Notes: generated by a model not told the origin, from the sequence alone. Shown: positions 45,967 through 55,314, counted from the stretch's first letter. The stretch is 64,000 bases of DNA from Winogradskyella ouciana (GCF_009709615.1 NZ_WJYA01000005.1:62001-126000); one strand, 5' to 3'. Translations and numbers: made by a program.

Positions 45967-47400
45967 ATGACAACAAAAACAGTAGCAGAATTATTATCAC
46001 AAGATGTGACATTGCAAGATGTTAGCGTAAAGGGATGGGTAAGAACGTTTAGAGCAAATCGATTTATTGCTCTTAATGATGGTTCTACTATAAATAATAT
46101 TCAGTGCGTTGTAGATTTTGAAAATTTTGATGAAGACCTGTTAAAGCGTGTTACGACAGGCGCTGCAATACATGTAACAGGGCAACTGGTAGAAAGTCAA
46201 GGTAAAGGCCAATCTGTTGAAATACAAGTTAAGGAGTTAGAGGTGTTGGGTGAATCTGATCCTGAGACTTATCCTATTCAACCTAAAAAGCACACGTTTG
46301 AATTCCTAAGGGAAAATGCACATTTACGTACCAGAACCAACACATTTAGTGCTGTAATGCGATTACGATCTTCATTATCTTTTGCTATCCACAAGTATTT
46401 TAACGACAATGGTTTTTACTATATGCACACACCAATTATTACAGGTAGTGATGCTGAGGGAGCTGGAGAAATGTTTAGAGTTACCGGATTAGATCCAAAA
46501 AACCCACCATTGACTGAGGATGGTATGGTTGATTACAAAGAAGATTTCTTCGGTAAAGAAACCAACCTTACAGTTTCCGGTCAATTAGAAGCCGAAACTT
46601 ACGCTATGTCTTTGGGAAAGGTTTATACCTTTGGCCCAACATTTAGAGCTGAAAACTCAAACACATCACGTCATTTAGCTGAATTCTGGATGATTGAACC
46701 CGAAGTTGCTTTTATGGACTTAGCTGGCAATATGGATTTGGCTGAAGACTTTATGAAATCAGTTTTGAGTTATGTACTAGAACATAACAAAGAAGATTTA
46801 GAATTTTTAGATAAGCGTCTGCAAGACGAAGAAAAGAAATTGCCTCAAGCAGACCGAAGTCCGATGAATTTAATTGATAAAATTAAGTTTGTGGTCGATA
46901 ACAATTTTAAACGTGTTAGTTATACTGAGGCTATAGATATACTTAGAAATAGCAAACCTAACAAGAAAAAGAAATTCAAATATATTATTGAAGAATGGGG
47001 CGCAGATTTACAGTCTGAACATGAGCGCTTCTTAGTAGAAAAGCATTTTAAGTGCCCTGTAATATTATTTGATTACCCAGCCAATATCAAGGCATTTTAT
47101 ATGCGTTTAAATGAAGACTGTAAAACGGTAAGAGCAATGGATATTTTATTTCCTGGTATTGGTGAAATGGTTGGTGGTTCTCAACGTGAAGAGCGTTTAG
47201 AGGTGTTAAAAGAAAAAATGAAAGCTTTAGACATTCCTGAGGAAGAATTATGGTGGTACTTAGATTTACGTAAATACGGAACCGCAGTACATTCGGGCTT
47301 TGGTTTAGGGTTTGAGCGTTTGGTAATGTTTGCTACAGGCATGGGTAATATTAGGGACGTCATTCCTTATCCTCGTACACCTCAGAATGCGGAGTTTTAA
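45967..47400 (+). CDS. asnS: Asparaginyl-tRNA synthetase
   Basis: A 477-residue class IIb synthetase. The N-terminal OB fold (about 15-110) has VKGWVRTFRANRFIALNDGS. Class II motif 2 is FGPTFRAENSNTSRHLAEFW and motif 3 is GFGLGFERLVMF. The Asn-binding segment GSDAEGAGEMFRVT and an Asn-type insertion confirm AsnRS rather than AspRS. Its presence suggests that Asn-tRNA is charged directly here. Confidence 0.97.
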   Translation: MTTKTVAELLSQDVTLQDVSVKGWVRTFRANRFIALNDGSTINNIQCVVDFENFDEDLLKRVTTGAAIHVTGQLVESQGKGQSVEIQVKELEVLGESDPETYPIQPKKHTFEFLRENAHLRTRTNTFSAVMRLRSSLSFAIHKYFNDNGFYYMHTPIITGSDAEGAGEMFRVTGLDPKNPPLTEDGMVDYKEDFFGKETNLTVSGQLEAETYAMSLGKVYTFGPTFRAENSNTSRHLAEFWMIEPEVAFMDLAGNMDLAEDFMKSVLSYVLEHNKEDLEFLDKRLQDEEKKLPQADRSPMNLIDKIKFVVDNNFKRVSYTEAIDILRNSKPNKKKKFKYIIEEWGADLQSEHERFLVEKHFKCPVILFDYPANIKAFYMRLNEDCKTVRAMDILFPGIGEMVGGSQREERLEVLKEKMKALDIPEEELWWYLDLRKYGTAVHSGFGLGFERLVMFATGMGNIRDVIPYPRTPQNAEF

Positions 47401-47456
47401 GACTTACTGTTAGGCTTAGCGCAGTTGAACCCAATTCATAATATTGCTAAAAGGCA

Positions 47457-47479
47457 CTTCGACTGCGCTCAGTATGACA
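47457..47479. repeat. REP-like unit, family A, between asnS and rpoN
   Basis: CTTCGACTGCGCTCAGTATGACA, the same core as 287-306. Confidence 0.7.
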
Positions 47480-47532
47480 AATGAATAATAAATCAAATAG
47501 ATTCGTTATTTTTATAATCAACAAGAAGATTT

Positions 47533-48996
47533 ATGGCCCTAAAACAGTATTTACAATTTAAGCTTTCACAAAAGCTGTCACCTCAGCAGATTCAACTCAT
47601 GAAGTTGATTCAGTTACCTACACAAGCATTTGAACAACGTTTAAAGCAAGAATTAGAAGAAAATCCTGCTTTGGATACTGGTAAAGAATCCGACAATTCT
47701 GAAGACAACTTTGACGAGTTTGACAATACAGAAGATTATAATGATAGTGAAACCATAGAGGCTGAGGATATTAATGTTGATGAATATTTAAGTGATGATG
47801 AAATTCCTGATTATCGCACAAGAGCCAATAATTATAGCTCTGATGATGAAGAAAAAAGTGTCCCTTATGCGGCCGGAACTTCTTTTACCCAACACCTAAT
47901 AAATCAGTTAAACACATTTAGATTATCTGAGCAAGAAGAAGAAATAGCTTATTTCTTAGTTGGAAGTGTAGATGAGAGTGGTTATATACGTCGTTCTTTA
48001 TCTGATATTACTGATGATTTAGCCTTTACACAAAATGTCTATACAACCGAAGAAGAGGTTGAAAAAGTTCTAAAAGTTGTACATCAGCTAGATCCTGCAG
48101 GTGTTGGAGCTAGAAATCTTCAAGAATGTTTGAGCATACAATTAGGCAGAAAAGAGCAAAACCCAGATGTTGAGTTAGCCTCTGCGATAATCGACAAAGG
48201 CTTTGAACAATTTACCAAAAAGCACTATAAAAAGTTGATGCAAAAATTCAGTATCAATGAAGAGCAACTCAAAGATGCCATTGAAGAAATTGAACGGCTT
48301 AATCCTAAACCTGGTGGCTCTTATGCCGGTAACAATAAAATTGTTGAGCACATCGTGCCAGATTTTGCCATAAAAATTGTTGATGGTGAACTTGATTTAA
48401 CCTTAAACGGAAGAAATGCTCCAGAGCTCCACGTATCTAGAGAATACAATAACATGCTTAAAGGATATAAGGACAGTAAGGAAAAATCTAAAGCACAGAA
48501 AGATGCTGTGATGTTCATTAAGCAGAAGTTAGATGCAGCCAAATGGTTTATTGAAGCTGTAAGGCAACGTCAACAAACACTTTTTGTTACCATGAGTTCC
48601 ATTATGAACTACCAAAAAGAGTACTTCTTAACAGGTGACGAGCGTAAACTTCGTCCTATGATATTAAAAGATATTGCAGATGAAATAGAGATGGATGTTT
48701 CTACAATATCGCGTGTCGCTAACAGCAAGTATGTAGATACACCTTATGGAACTAAACTTATAAAAGAGTTCTTTTCTGAATCCATGACCAACGACCAAGG
48801 AGAGGAAGTTTCTACCAGAGAAATAAAAAAGATTCTTGAAACTGTTATTGAAGAAGAAAATAAAAAGAAGCCATTAACTGATGAGGCACTTTCAAAAATT
48901 TTAAAAGAGAAGGGTTACCCTATCGCCAGACGTACTGTTGCTAAATACAGAGAACAATTAGATATTCCCGTTGCAAGACTTAGAAAGGAATTATAG
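47533..48996 (+). CDS. rpoN: RNA polymerase sigma-54 factor
   Basis: A 487-residue sigma-54. Region I is Gln/Leu rich (LSQKLSPQQIQLMKLIQLPT, 1-50) and binds enhancer ATPases. Region II is strongly acidic (about 55-115). The core-binding region is about 120-300. The DNA-binding region ends with the RpoN box ARRTVAKYREQL near residue 470. It directs RNA polymerase to -24/-12 promoters and needs an AAA+ activator, none of which is encoded in this window. Standard length for Bacteroidota. Confidence 0.97.
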   Translation: MALKQYLQFKLSQKLSPQQIQLMKLIQLPTQAFEQRLKQELEENPALDTGKESDNSEDNFDEFDNTEDYNDSETIEAEDINVDEYLSDDEIPDYRTRANNYSSDDEEKSVPYAAGTSFTQHLINQLNTFRLSEQEEEIAYFLVGSVDESGYIRRSLSDITDDLAFTQNVYTTEEEVEKVLKVVHQLDPAGVGARNLQECLSIQLGRKEQNPDVELASAIIDKGFEQFTKKHYKKLMQKFSINEEQLKDAIEEIERLNPKPGGSYAGNNKIVEHIVPDFAIKIVDGELDLTLNGRNAPELHVSREYNNMLKGYKDSKEKSKAQKDAVMFIKQKLDAAKWFIEAVRQRQQTLFVTMSSIMNYQKEYFLTGDERKLRPMILKDIADEIEMDVSTISRVANSKYVDTPYGTKLIKEFFSESMTNDQGEEVSTREIKKILETVIEEENKKKPLTDEALSKILKEKGYPIARRTVAKYREQLDIPVARLRKEL

Positions 48997-49013
48997 TAAA
49001 ACATATCATTTGG

Positions 49014-49622
49014 ATGAAAGATTTTATTCTCAAAAGTATCTCGTTTGTTTTTCATCCGTTGATAATGCCACTTCTTGGTGTTATGTTTTATTTTCATAAA
49101 ACGCCACGTTATATTCCAGAACCCTTAAGAAATGCTAAGATTTTTTCAATTGTAATTCTCACAATTATTCTTCCCATTCTGCTTTTCTTTTTATTAAAGA
49201 CTATTAATAAAGTTGAGACTATTTATTTAAAAAGCACCAAAGAAAGGCTAATACCATTACTGATTAATTGTGTTATAATTGTCCTTATTCTTTTACGTGT
49301 TTTAACTTCCAACGAGATAATAGAACTATACTTCTTTTTTCTTGGAATTTTATGTTCTACAATGGCTTGTTTAATAATGGCAATATTTAAGGTAAAGGCT
49401 AGTATTCACATGATTGCTGCCTCAGGCTTTTTTATGTTTGCCATTGCTATTGGTATTCATTTTCAAATTAATATCAATGGTACAATTGCTTTAATGATGA
49501 TTGTACTTGGCGCTATAGCAACGTCTCGCTTGCATTTAAAAGCACACTCCAATCAAGAATTAATCATTGGCATGTTTACTGGGTTGTTTCCACAACTTGT
49601 ATTTATGAATTACTGGTTATAA
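49014..49622 (+). CDS. Integral membrane protein, PAP2-like, function unknown
   Basis: A 202-residue protein with about six hydrophobic helices. Conserved polar spots, FHPLIMPLLGVMFY near the start, ASIHMIAASGFF and SRLHLKAHSNQELIIG near the end, recall the His-containing motifs of PAP2-type membrane phosphatases. The full PAP2 signature is not present, so the enzymatic role is uncertain. It follows rpoN by 17 bp and overlaps the convergent barrel gene by 6 bp. Confidence 0.7.
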   Translation: MKDFILKSISFVFHPLIMPLLGVMFYFHKTPRYIPEPLRNAKIFSIVILTIILPILLFFLLKTINKVETIYLKSTKERLIPLLINCVIIVLILLRVLTSNEIIELYFFFLGILCSTMACLIMAIFKVKASIHMIAASGFFMFAIAIGIHFQININGTIALMMIVLGAIATSRLHLKAHSNQELIIGMFTGLFPQLVFMNYWL

Positions 49623-50318
49623 AATGTAGAACATCAATCCTATTTTTAAGGATTTCATATCTATAGATTGCCCATTGAGATTTGCCGAATTATCAAAAAT
49701 TGAATTCAGTCCATAATACACATGGAAATTCCATGTGCCATAACCTACACTTAAGGTTAAGCCATACTGAAGCTTATTAAAGTCTTCAACATTAGTTAGT
49801 TTTTCATCTCCATTATCACTCTTAAATTTAGTAGAATTATAAAAAAGGTAACCTACTTTGAACCCTGAATAAATTCGCCAAAAACTGTAGTCAGTTGCAG
49901 TAGAAGTTCTCCATCTAAACTCAAATGGCACCTCCACCAAATAGGTAGTGAACTTGTTTTTTGAGACATTCACCTCGCTTTCATCAATGATATTATATGA
50001 AATATCATTATTAGTCTCTAGTATAGAAACATTTTGATTATAAGAGTTTGAAGACAAGCCCAAACCCAAACCAATAGCAACATTTCTTCTTTCATTAACG
50101 GGCATATCCCTTATAAAGCCCAAATGAAACCCTGAAGAAAATCCATTTTGATTAACGCCATTGGGTTTAATGTTTAGAAGATTATATGTAATAGAAACGT
50201 AAAACTGGTCTTCTCTGTAGTTTTTATACAATTCAGATTTATCTGTAGTATTCTCATTGTTTTGGCTCATACCAAAACAACTCATTAAAACCGTTAAAAA
50301 CAGTATGGTATGTTTCAT
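49617..50318 (-). CDS. Outer-membrane beta-barrel protein (PorT/OMP_b-brl_2 family)
   Basis: A 233-residue protein with signal peptide (LTVLMSCFGMSQ). It has an eight-strand-like pattern of amphipathic strands (FYVSITYNLLNIKP, GFHLGFIRDMPV, VAIGLGLGLSSNSY, YLVEVPFEFRWR, GLTLSVGYGTWNF) and ends in an aromatic-poor strand GLMFYIL. It belongs to the broad PorT-like barrel family. Membership alone does not make it the type IX secretion PorT. It lies just downstream of the ExbB/ExbD cluster on the same strand, but a terminator separates them. Confidence 0.75.
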   Translation of the reverse strand: MKHTILFLTVLMSCFGMSQNNENTTDKSELYKNYREDQFYVSITYNLLNIKPNGVNQNGFSSGFHLGFIRDMPVNERRNVAIGLGLGLSSNSYNQNVSILETNNDISYNIIDESEVNVSKNKFTTYLVEVPFEFRWRTSTATDYSFWRIYSGFKVGYLFYNSTKFKSDNGDEKLTNVEDFNKLQYGLTLSVGYGTWNFHVYYGLNSIFDNSANLNGQSIDMKSLKIGLMFYIL

Positions 50319-50353
50319 AAGCTAAAACTACAAAATCTTTAAATGAGATGAAA

Positions 50354-50382
50354 TAAAAAACGCCCTGATTCCTCAGGACGTT
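50354..50382 (-). terminator. Terminator of the exbB-exbD cluster
   Basis: On the minus strand a 10 bp stem AACGTCCTGA / TCAGGGCGTT (one wobble), loop GGAA, is followed by TTTTTATTT. Confidence 0.85.
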
Positions 50383-50403
50383 ATTATATAAAATTAAGAG
50401 TAA

Positions 50404-50868
50404 TTATTCTTCGGTTTTTGCATTTACTATATACATTACTTTTAATGTATTTGCCTTTCTTAGCTCTTGTTTAATATCAGATACCAAACCAGCATGCGTC
50501 TCTTTATCTACCTTAAGACCTACAACAAACTTAGGTTGTAATTCCTCAACCAATTCAGCTTGTGCCGCTAAAACGCTTGGCTTAACTTGGTCAACGTCTA
50601 TAAAAGCATCATTAAACTGTATACGTGGCTCATCACCAAACTGTTTAAATTGACTACTCGGCTTACCAGCATATATAAAAGCTGTTCTATCTTTCTTAAG
50701 TTTCTCTATCTGATCTGCAGCAGGTAAGATATTTTCAATCATTAAGCTACTATCTCTCATTACTGTTGCTACCATGAAAAAGAAAAGCAACATAAATACA
50801 ATATCAGGTAGGGAGGCCGTTGAAATTGCCGGCAAGTCTCCTTGTTTTCCTTTTTTAAATTTTGACAT
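50404..50868 (-). CDS. exbD: ExbD-type proton-channel subunit (second copy)
   Basis: A 154-residue ExbD/TolR protein. One N-terminal membrane helix (about 22-42) carries the essential Asp in ISTASLPDIVFMLLFFFMVA. The periplasmic domain includes VGLKVDKETHAGLVSDIKQEL. With ExbB it uses the proton gradient to energise TonB or TolA-like partners. It is the distal gene of the four-gene cluster and lies 14 bp after the first exbD. Confidence 0.93.
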   Translation of the reverse strand: MSKFKKGKQGDLPAISTASLPDIVFMLLFFFMVATVMRDSSLMIENILPAADQIEKLKKDRTAFIYAGKPSSQFKQFGDEPRIQFNDAFIDVDQVKPSVLAAQAELVEELQPKFVVGLKVDKETHAGLVSDIKQELRKANTLKVMYIVNAKTEE

Positions 50869-50882
50869 AATTTGTTACTTTT

Positions 50883-51497
50883 TTAACTTTTATCTGGTTC
50901 TGCTTCAGACAATTTCATAGGATATAGCTTTTTAATGGCCTCAATTTGCTCATTGAGTTTTTCATCCTTACTAAATTGATTTTTCTCCTTTTCCTCCAAC
51001 ATAGACTGAAAACTTCTATTGTACAAACGCTGTGCTTCTCTTTCTCTTAAGAAATTATAAGCTGCAACTAGTTCGTTCTGTACTTCAATATATTTCTCAT
51101 AGGAGGTTTCCCTATCATGTTTCATTGAGATAATTGCTTTATCAGGGTGATCCGAAGAAGCAGGGTCTCTATCTCCTTTACAGTAAGTACAAGTTTCTCC
51201 TTCTGCATTAGTACTTCCACCATTATCCAAAAAGTCTATTGCTGCTTGTCTTAAGTCCTTTAACTCCATTAACTCTTCTTCTACGAGCAATTGGTTATCA
51301 CGACTAACAAGTACGGTAAATAAATTTTTCTGTTTAATAATAGGAGGCTCTACTTCAGAATCGTCAATAGGTGGCAAACTTCTTAATAATCCCTTATCTT
51401 TTTCTATCGTTGTTGTTACCAAGAAGAAGATAAGAAGTAAGAAGGCAATGTCAGCCATTGAACCTGCATTTACTTCTGGTGCCGATCTCTTTGCCAT
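50883..51497 (-). CDS. exbD: ExbD-type subunit with a CxxC-bearing periplasmic insert
   Basis: A 204-residue ExbD. The helix VNAGSMADIAFLLLIFFLVT holds the proton-carrying Asp. The periplasmic part is enlarged: residues 95-120 insert GETCTYCKGDRDPASS (Cys 103 and 106), and a long charged helix (about 150-195) extends the C-terminus. The usual ExbD is about 140 residues. The extra parts may bind a partner, or zinc or a disulphide at the CxxC. Located between the 4-TM protein and the second exbD. Confidence 0.92.
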   Translation of the reverse strand: MAKRSAPEVNAGSMADIAFLLLIFFLVTTTIEKDKGLLRSLPPIDDSEVEPPIIKQKNLFTVLVSRDNQLLVEEELMELKDLRQAAIDFLDNGGSTNAEGETCTYCKGDRDPASSDHPDKAIISMKHDRETSYEKYIEVQNELVAAYNFLREREAQRLYNRSFQSMLEEKEKNQFSKDEKLNEQIEAIKKLYPMKLSEAEPDKS

Positions 51498-51503
51498 ACT
51501 ATA

Positions 51504-51941
51504 TTATTTACTGATTATTTTTTTAACTCCTGAGAAAATCATTGCTAATGCTGCAATAACAATCAATATGTAAAACGCTGTTAAACCAGCTCCTACCATT
51601 TGTGACTGCGCACTAGTAGCTACTCCATCTTGTAGGTCATATTGACGTGGATCACCTCCAGCTGATAGATATGAAACAATCAATATCACAGCAAAGGCTC
51701 CTACACCTATTAACGTATTCTTTAATCCTGAAGTATTTGTGAATAGATTTTTTAAAACAAAAATCACTACAAAAGCTAAAACTAGAACTAGTATTATATA
51801 GGCTATATAAGCCATAGGATCAACAAGACTGGCTTCTTCGCCTGACTTTATTGCATCATCACCTGCAGCTATGATTCTAACCAAGAATACAATCCCAGCT
51901 AAACTCAACAGTGCGGCAACTATTTTTAATATTTTGTGCAT
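51504..51941 (-). CDS. Four-helix membrane protein of the exb cluster, function unknown
   Basis: A 145-residue protein with four hydrophobic helices (about 7-25, 42-64, 74-92, 118-138) and short loops. The sequence has no recognised domain. It sits between exbB (9 bp) and the CxxC exbD (6 bp), so it is very likely a dedicated subunit or assembly factor of this proton-driven complex. Similar small membrane proteins occur at this place in Bacteroidota ExbBD clusters. Confidence 0.8.
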   Translation of the reverse strand: MHKILKIVAALLSLAGIVFLVRIIAAGDDAIKSGEEASLVDPMAYIAYIILVLVLAFVVIFVLKNLFTNTSGLKNTLIGVGAFAVILIVSYLSAGGDPRQYDLQDGVATSAQSQMVGAGLTAFYILIVIAALAMIFSGVKKIISK

Positions 51942-51950
51942 AATAATTTT

Positions 51951-52718
51951 TTATTTTTTGTGTCTTACTAATAAGTCCATCAATGTAATTGATGCATCTT
52001 CCATGTCATTTACAATACTATCTATTTTAGCGATAATGTAGTTGTAAAAAATTTGAAGAATAATAGCTACAATAAGACCAAATACAGTTGTTAAAAGTGC
52101 TACTTTAATACCACCAGCAACTAAAGACGGTTGCATGTCACCAGCTGCTTCAATTTTATCAAAGGCCTGAATCATACCAATTACAGTACCCATGAAACCA
52201 AGCATTGGTGCTAATGCTATAAATAAAGAAATCCAAGATACGTTCTTTTCTAACTGTCCCATCTGTACGCCACCATAAGCAACTACAGCTTTTTCAGCAG
52301 CATCAAGATCCTCGTCTGCACGATCTAAACCTTGATAGAAAATAGAAGCAACAGGCCCTTTTGTATTTCTACAAACTTCCTTTGCAGCTTCAATACCACC
52401 TGAGTTTAATGCATCTTCTACATTTTGGGTTAATTTTTTAGTGTTTGTGGTTGAAAGGTTTAAAAAGATAATTCTCTCAATAGCTATTGCTAGACCAAGA
52501 ATTAAACATAATAATACAATACCCATAAAGCCTGGGCCACCTTCAATAAAACGCTTTTTTAATTCTTGATGGAAACTCAAATCTTCTGATGTCTCTTCAG
52601 CTTCTTGAGTTACACTTGTTACAGTTGCTGTTGTAGTAGCTAATGTTGTAGTATTAGCGTTAACAGTTCCGACAGCCATTAAACACGTAATGGCAAGGAT
52701 AGAAAATAATCTTTTCAT
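51951..52718 (-). CDS. exbB: MotA/TolQ/ExbB proton channel protein
   Basis: A 255-residue ExbB. After an N-terminal hydrophobic signal-like segment (1-21) and a Thr/Ala/Val/Ser-rich spacer, three membrane helices follow (about 58-80, 158-180, 200-225). The family core includes APMLGFMGTVIGMIQAFDKI and VALLTTVFGLIVAI. It forms the pentameric proton channel around ExbD. The N-terminal extension is typical of Bacteroidota ExbB. First gene of exbB-(4TM)-exbD-exbD. Confidence 0.94.
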   Translation of the reverse strand: MKRLFSILAITCLMAVGTVNANTTTLATTTATVTSVTQEAEETSEDLSFHQELKKRFIEGGPGFMGIVLLCLILGLAIAIERIIFLNLSTTNTKKLTQNVEDALNSGGIEAAKEVCRNTKGPVASIFYQGLDRADEDLDAAEKAVVAYGGVQMGQLEKNVSWISLFIALAPMLGFMGTVIGMIQAFDKIEAAGDMQPSLVAGGIKVALLTTVFGLIVAIILQIFYNYIIAKIDSIVNDMEDASITLMDLLVRHKK

Positions 52719-52794
52719 TGTTCTTAATTCTTAATTTTATTAGTTAAAGTGTTAAAGATAAAAAAAATAATGTAACAAATGCGTAAAATCTAAG

Positions 52795-52882
52795 CAGAGA
52801 GGAAGGGATTCGAACCCTCGATACCCTTTTGGAGTATACACACTTTCCAGGCGTGCGCCTTCGACCACTCGGCCACCTCTCT
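52795..52882 (-). tRNA. tRNA-Ser (anticodon GGA)
   Basis: An 88 nt class II tRNA. The acceptor is AGAGAGG / CCTCTCT with discriminator G. The D arm is GCCGAGTGGTCGAAGGC, and anticodon loop CTGGAAA gives GGA (UCC/UCU codons). A long variable arm (GTATACTCCAAAAGGGTATC) precedes the T arm GGTTCGAATCC. CCA is not encoded. Confidence 0.95.
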
Positions 52883-52894
52883 CTAAACTCTCGT

Positions 52895-52923
52895 AAAAGT
52901 TACGGTGTGCCAAATAACAAAAA
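52895..52923 (-). promoter_or_regulatory. Candidate promoter of tRNA-Ser
   Basis: On the minus strand a T-rich -33 region and TAACTTTT (52902-52895) lie 12 nt before the tRNA. The -7 box differs from consensus at the last base. Confidence 0.4.
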
Positions 52924-52956
52924 AAAAATTAGACACTAAAATTTGAGCCGTTAATT

Positions 52957-53982
52957 TTAGGACATTTCACCTCTTAAGGGAGTTTCATAGGTGCTCTTAA
53001 ATTCTGATTGTCCTATATTTTCCCCTAATAGATACATTAGTTTGGTAATCGCTGCCTCAGTAGTAATGTCTTTTCCAGAGATAACTCCAATAGATTTTAA
53101 TTGTGAACTGGTTTCGTATTGTCCCATAGAAACACTACCACCTGCACATTGCGTTACATTAATAATATATAAACCTTTTGAAATAGCTTCTTTGATTAGG
53201 TCTATAAACCAAGGTTCTGTAGTCGCATTACCAGAACCATAAGTTTCTAAAATTAAACCTTCTATTAAATTACTGGTTAAAACCGCTTCAATTATTGGTC
53301 TTGAAATTCCAGGAAATAATTTAAGAATACCAACATTAGTATTCATTTTTGTGCGTACTACAAGATTATTTTGAGGTTTTGACTTCCATAAATAGTCTTT
53401 ATTGACATTTATATGTACGCCAGATTCTGCTAAATGCGGATAGTTAAGGGACTCAAAAGCTTCAAAATGCTCAGCATTGATTTTGGTTGTTCTGTTTCCT
53501 CTATATAATTTGTATTCAAAATACAGACCAACTTCTTGTATTACTGGCAAACTATTTTCTTGCAAAGATGCTATTTGTATGGAAGTAATTAAATTTTCCT
53601 TTGCATCCGTTCTTAAATCACCAATAGGCAATTGCGACCCAGTAAAAATTACTGGTTTTGACAAATTTTCTAGCATAAAGCTCAATGCCGAAGCAGAATA
53701 ACTCATGGTATCACTACCATGTAGCACAACAAACCCATCAAAAGTTTTATAATTGGATTTTATGATTTCTGCTATGTCAGCCCAATACTTCGGATTCATA
53801 TTCGATGAATCTATGGGTTCTTTAAAGGAAACTGTCTCAATCTCGCAATCCAATAAGCGAAGTTCTGGTATTCTGGTAAGAATACTATTAAAATCGAATG
53901 CCTTTAACGCTCCCGTATCGGCATCCTTAATCATTCCGATTGTTCCGCCAGTATATATTAAAAGAATTTTTGGTTTTTGCAT
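52957..53982 (-). CDS. ansA: L-asparaginase, type I
   Basis: A 341-residue asparaginase of the bacterial-type fold. The first nucleophile Thr lies in LLIYTGGTIGMIKD, and the second catalytic Thr/Asp in VVLHGSDTMSYSASAL, with TGSQLPIGDLRTDAKEN following. There is no signal peptide, so it is the cytoplasmic, lower-affinity type I. It converts Asn to Asp and ammonia. Its start is 3 nt from the tatD stop, so it is cotranscribed with tatD. Confidence 0.94.
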   Translation of the reverse strand: MQKPKILLIYTGGTIGMIKDADTGALKAFDFNSILTRIPELRLLDCEIETVSFKEPIDSSNMNPKYWADIAEIIKSNYKTFDGFVVLHGSDTMSYSASALSFMLENLSKPVIFTGSQLPIGDLRTDAKENLITSIQIASLQENSLPVIQEVGLYFEYKLYRGNRTTKINAEHFEAFESLNYPHLAESGVHINVNKDYLWKSKPQNNLVVRTKMNTNVGILKLFPGISRPIIEAVLTSNLIEGLILETYGSGNATTEPWFIDLIKEAISKGLYIINVTQCAGGSVSMGQYETSSQLKSIGVISGKDITTEAAITKLMYLLGENIGQSEFKSTYETPLRGEMS

Positions 53983-53985
53983 ATA

Positions 53986-54753
53986 TTAAATACCAAATAC
54001 GTTTTTAGAATTTTCAGTTGTTATTCTTGCAACTTCTTCTTTGCTTAAGCCGTAAAGTTCGGATAATTTTTCTAATACCTTATATATATAGAAACTTTCG
54101 TTTCGTTTTCCTCGATAGGGTTTTGGTGCTAAATAAGGAGAATCAGTTTCCAATACGATATGCTTTAGATCAATTTGATTTATAAACTGATCTATTTTTC
54201 CGTTCTTAAATGTTACCACTCCACCTATTCCCAATTTCATGTTATAGGATATGGCTTTGTGAGCTTGCTCTAAGGTCCCAGTAAAACAATGAAAGATACC
54301 GAATAAATCCTCAGACTTTTCCTCTTCCAAAACTTCAAAAATTTCATCAAAGGATTCTCTACAGTGTATGACGATAGGAAGTTGATATTTCTTCGCCAAA
54401 TTAATTTGATGTTTAAAAGCCTCAATCTGTATACCTAAGGTTGTTTTATCCCAATACAAGTCAATACCGATTTCTCCAACTGCATAGAATTTTCGCCTGG
54501 CAAGCATCTCTTCAACATGAGCCAATTCTTCTTTAAAGTTATCTTTTACATGTGTTGGGTGTAAACCCATCATTAAGAAGATATTTTCAGGAAAATCTTT
54601 TTCGAGTTGAAGCATAGATTCTGTATAGGTTGAATCTATGGCAGGAATAAAAAAACGTTTAATATTGGCATCAATAGCTCGGGTTATCATTTCGCTTCTA
54701 TCCTCATCAAAAGCTTCACTATATAAATGGGTATGCGTATCTGTAATTATCAT
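53986..54753 (-). CDS. tatD: TatD-family metal-dependent DNase
   Basis: A 255-residue amidohydrolase-fold protein: TDTHTHLYSEAFD metal ligands, GEIGIDLYWD, VIHCRESFDE, GIFHCFTGT and ETDSPYLAPKPYRGKRNES. TatD proteins act as 3' exonucleases or DNases. I choose the ATG at 54753 (MIITDTHTH). The longer reading from 54777 adds eight residues that overlap a -7-like TACTTTTG. Upstream gene of the tatD-ansA pair. Confidence 0.92.
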   Translation of the reverse strand: MIITDTHTHLYSEAFDEDRSEMITRAIDANIKRFFIPAIDSTYTESMLQLEKDFPENIFLMMGLHPTHVKDNFKEELAHVEEMLARRKFYAVGEIGIDLYWDKTTLGIQIEAFKHQINLAKKYQLPIVIHCRESFDEIFEVLEEEKSEDLFGIFHCFTGTLEQAHKAISYNMKLGIGGVVTFKNGKIDQFINQIDLKHIVLETDSPYLAPKPYRGKRNESFYIYKVLEKLSELYGLSKEEVARITTENSKNVFGI

Positions 54754-54813
54754 TTTGCAAAAGTAATTGTTTAGCAAATTATTCGTTTGTTATATTTACA
54801 TAAATTCTGAAAA

Positions 54814-55281
54814 ATGGAAACCCTAAAAGACTTCCTTATTAATAAAGGTTATTCAAAAATTAAGTTGAAACTCACCAAAACCAATCATTTTGAAATTAAG
54901 GCCACTATTAATGGTATTAAAGGTCGGTTTATTTTAGACACTGGCGCATCTAGTAGTTGTGTTGGGTTTGAAGCTATTGAACGTTTTAATCTTAAGGTTA
55001 AGGATTCTGAAATAAAAGCGGTTGGTGCTGGTGCATCTGATATGTTGACGCAGATTTCTAAATCAAACCATTTAAAAATAGGGAAGTGGAAAAAAAATCG
55101 GGTCGCATTGATTTTATTTAACCTGTCACATGTTAACAACGGACTCATAAATCATAATGCGGATCCGGTTGATGGGATTATTGGTGCAGACATACTAAAA
55201 AAAGGAAAGGCGATTATAGACTACCAAAAAAAGTATTTGTATTTAAAATTGAAAGAAATTTCATTGCCTAAAGATTCTTAG
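54814..55281 (+). CDS. Retropepsin-like aspartic protease
   Basis: A 155-residue single-domain protein. The catalytic loop is FILDTGASSSCVG (D-T-G-A), the later hydrophobic-Gly motif is VDGIIGADIL, and the end is IIDYQKKYLYLKL, as in clan AA retropepsin-type proteases that work as homodimers. There is no signal peptide or membrane helix, so it is predicted cytosolic. It ends 33 bp before the orphan NarL-type regulator on the same strand, and the two may be cotranscribed. The substrate is unknown. Confidence 0.85.
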   Translation: METLKDFLINKGYSKIKLKLTKTNHFEIKATINGIKGRFILDTGASSSCVGFEAIERFNLKVKDSEIKAVGAGASDMLTQISKSNHLKIGKWKKNRVALILFNLSHVNNGLINHNADPVDGIIGADILKKGKAIIDYQKKYLYLKLKEISLPKDS

Positions 55282-55314
55282 TATATTGAACTCTCTAGTT
55301 GAATTAATAGCAAA

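Noticed and set aside
47271..47290. TTACGTAA-like palindrome in asnS
   Set aside because: It is within a conserved coding segment and lacks the 7-2-7 geometry of the dyads at 55945 and 56100.
49617..50318. Assignment as the type IX secretion gene porT
   Set aside because: The protein is only a member of the broad PorT-like barrel family, and no other secretion-system gene is adjacent.
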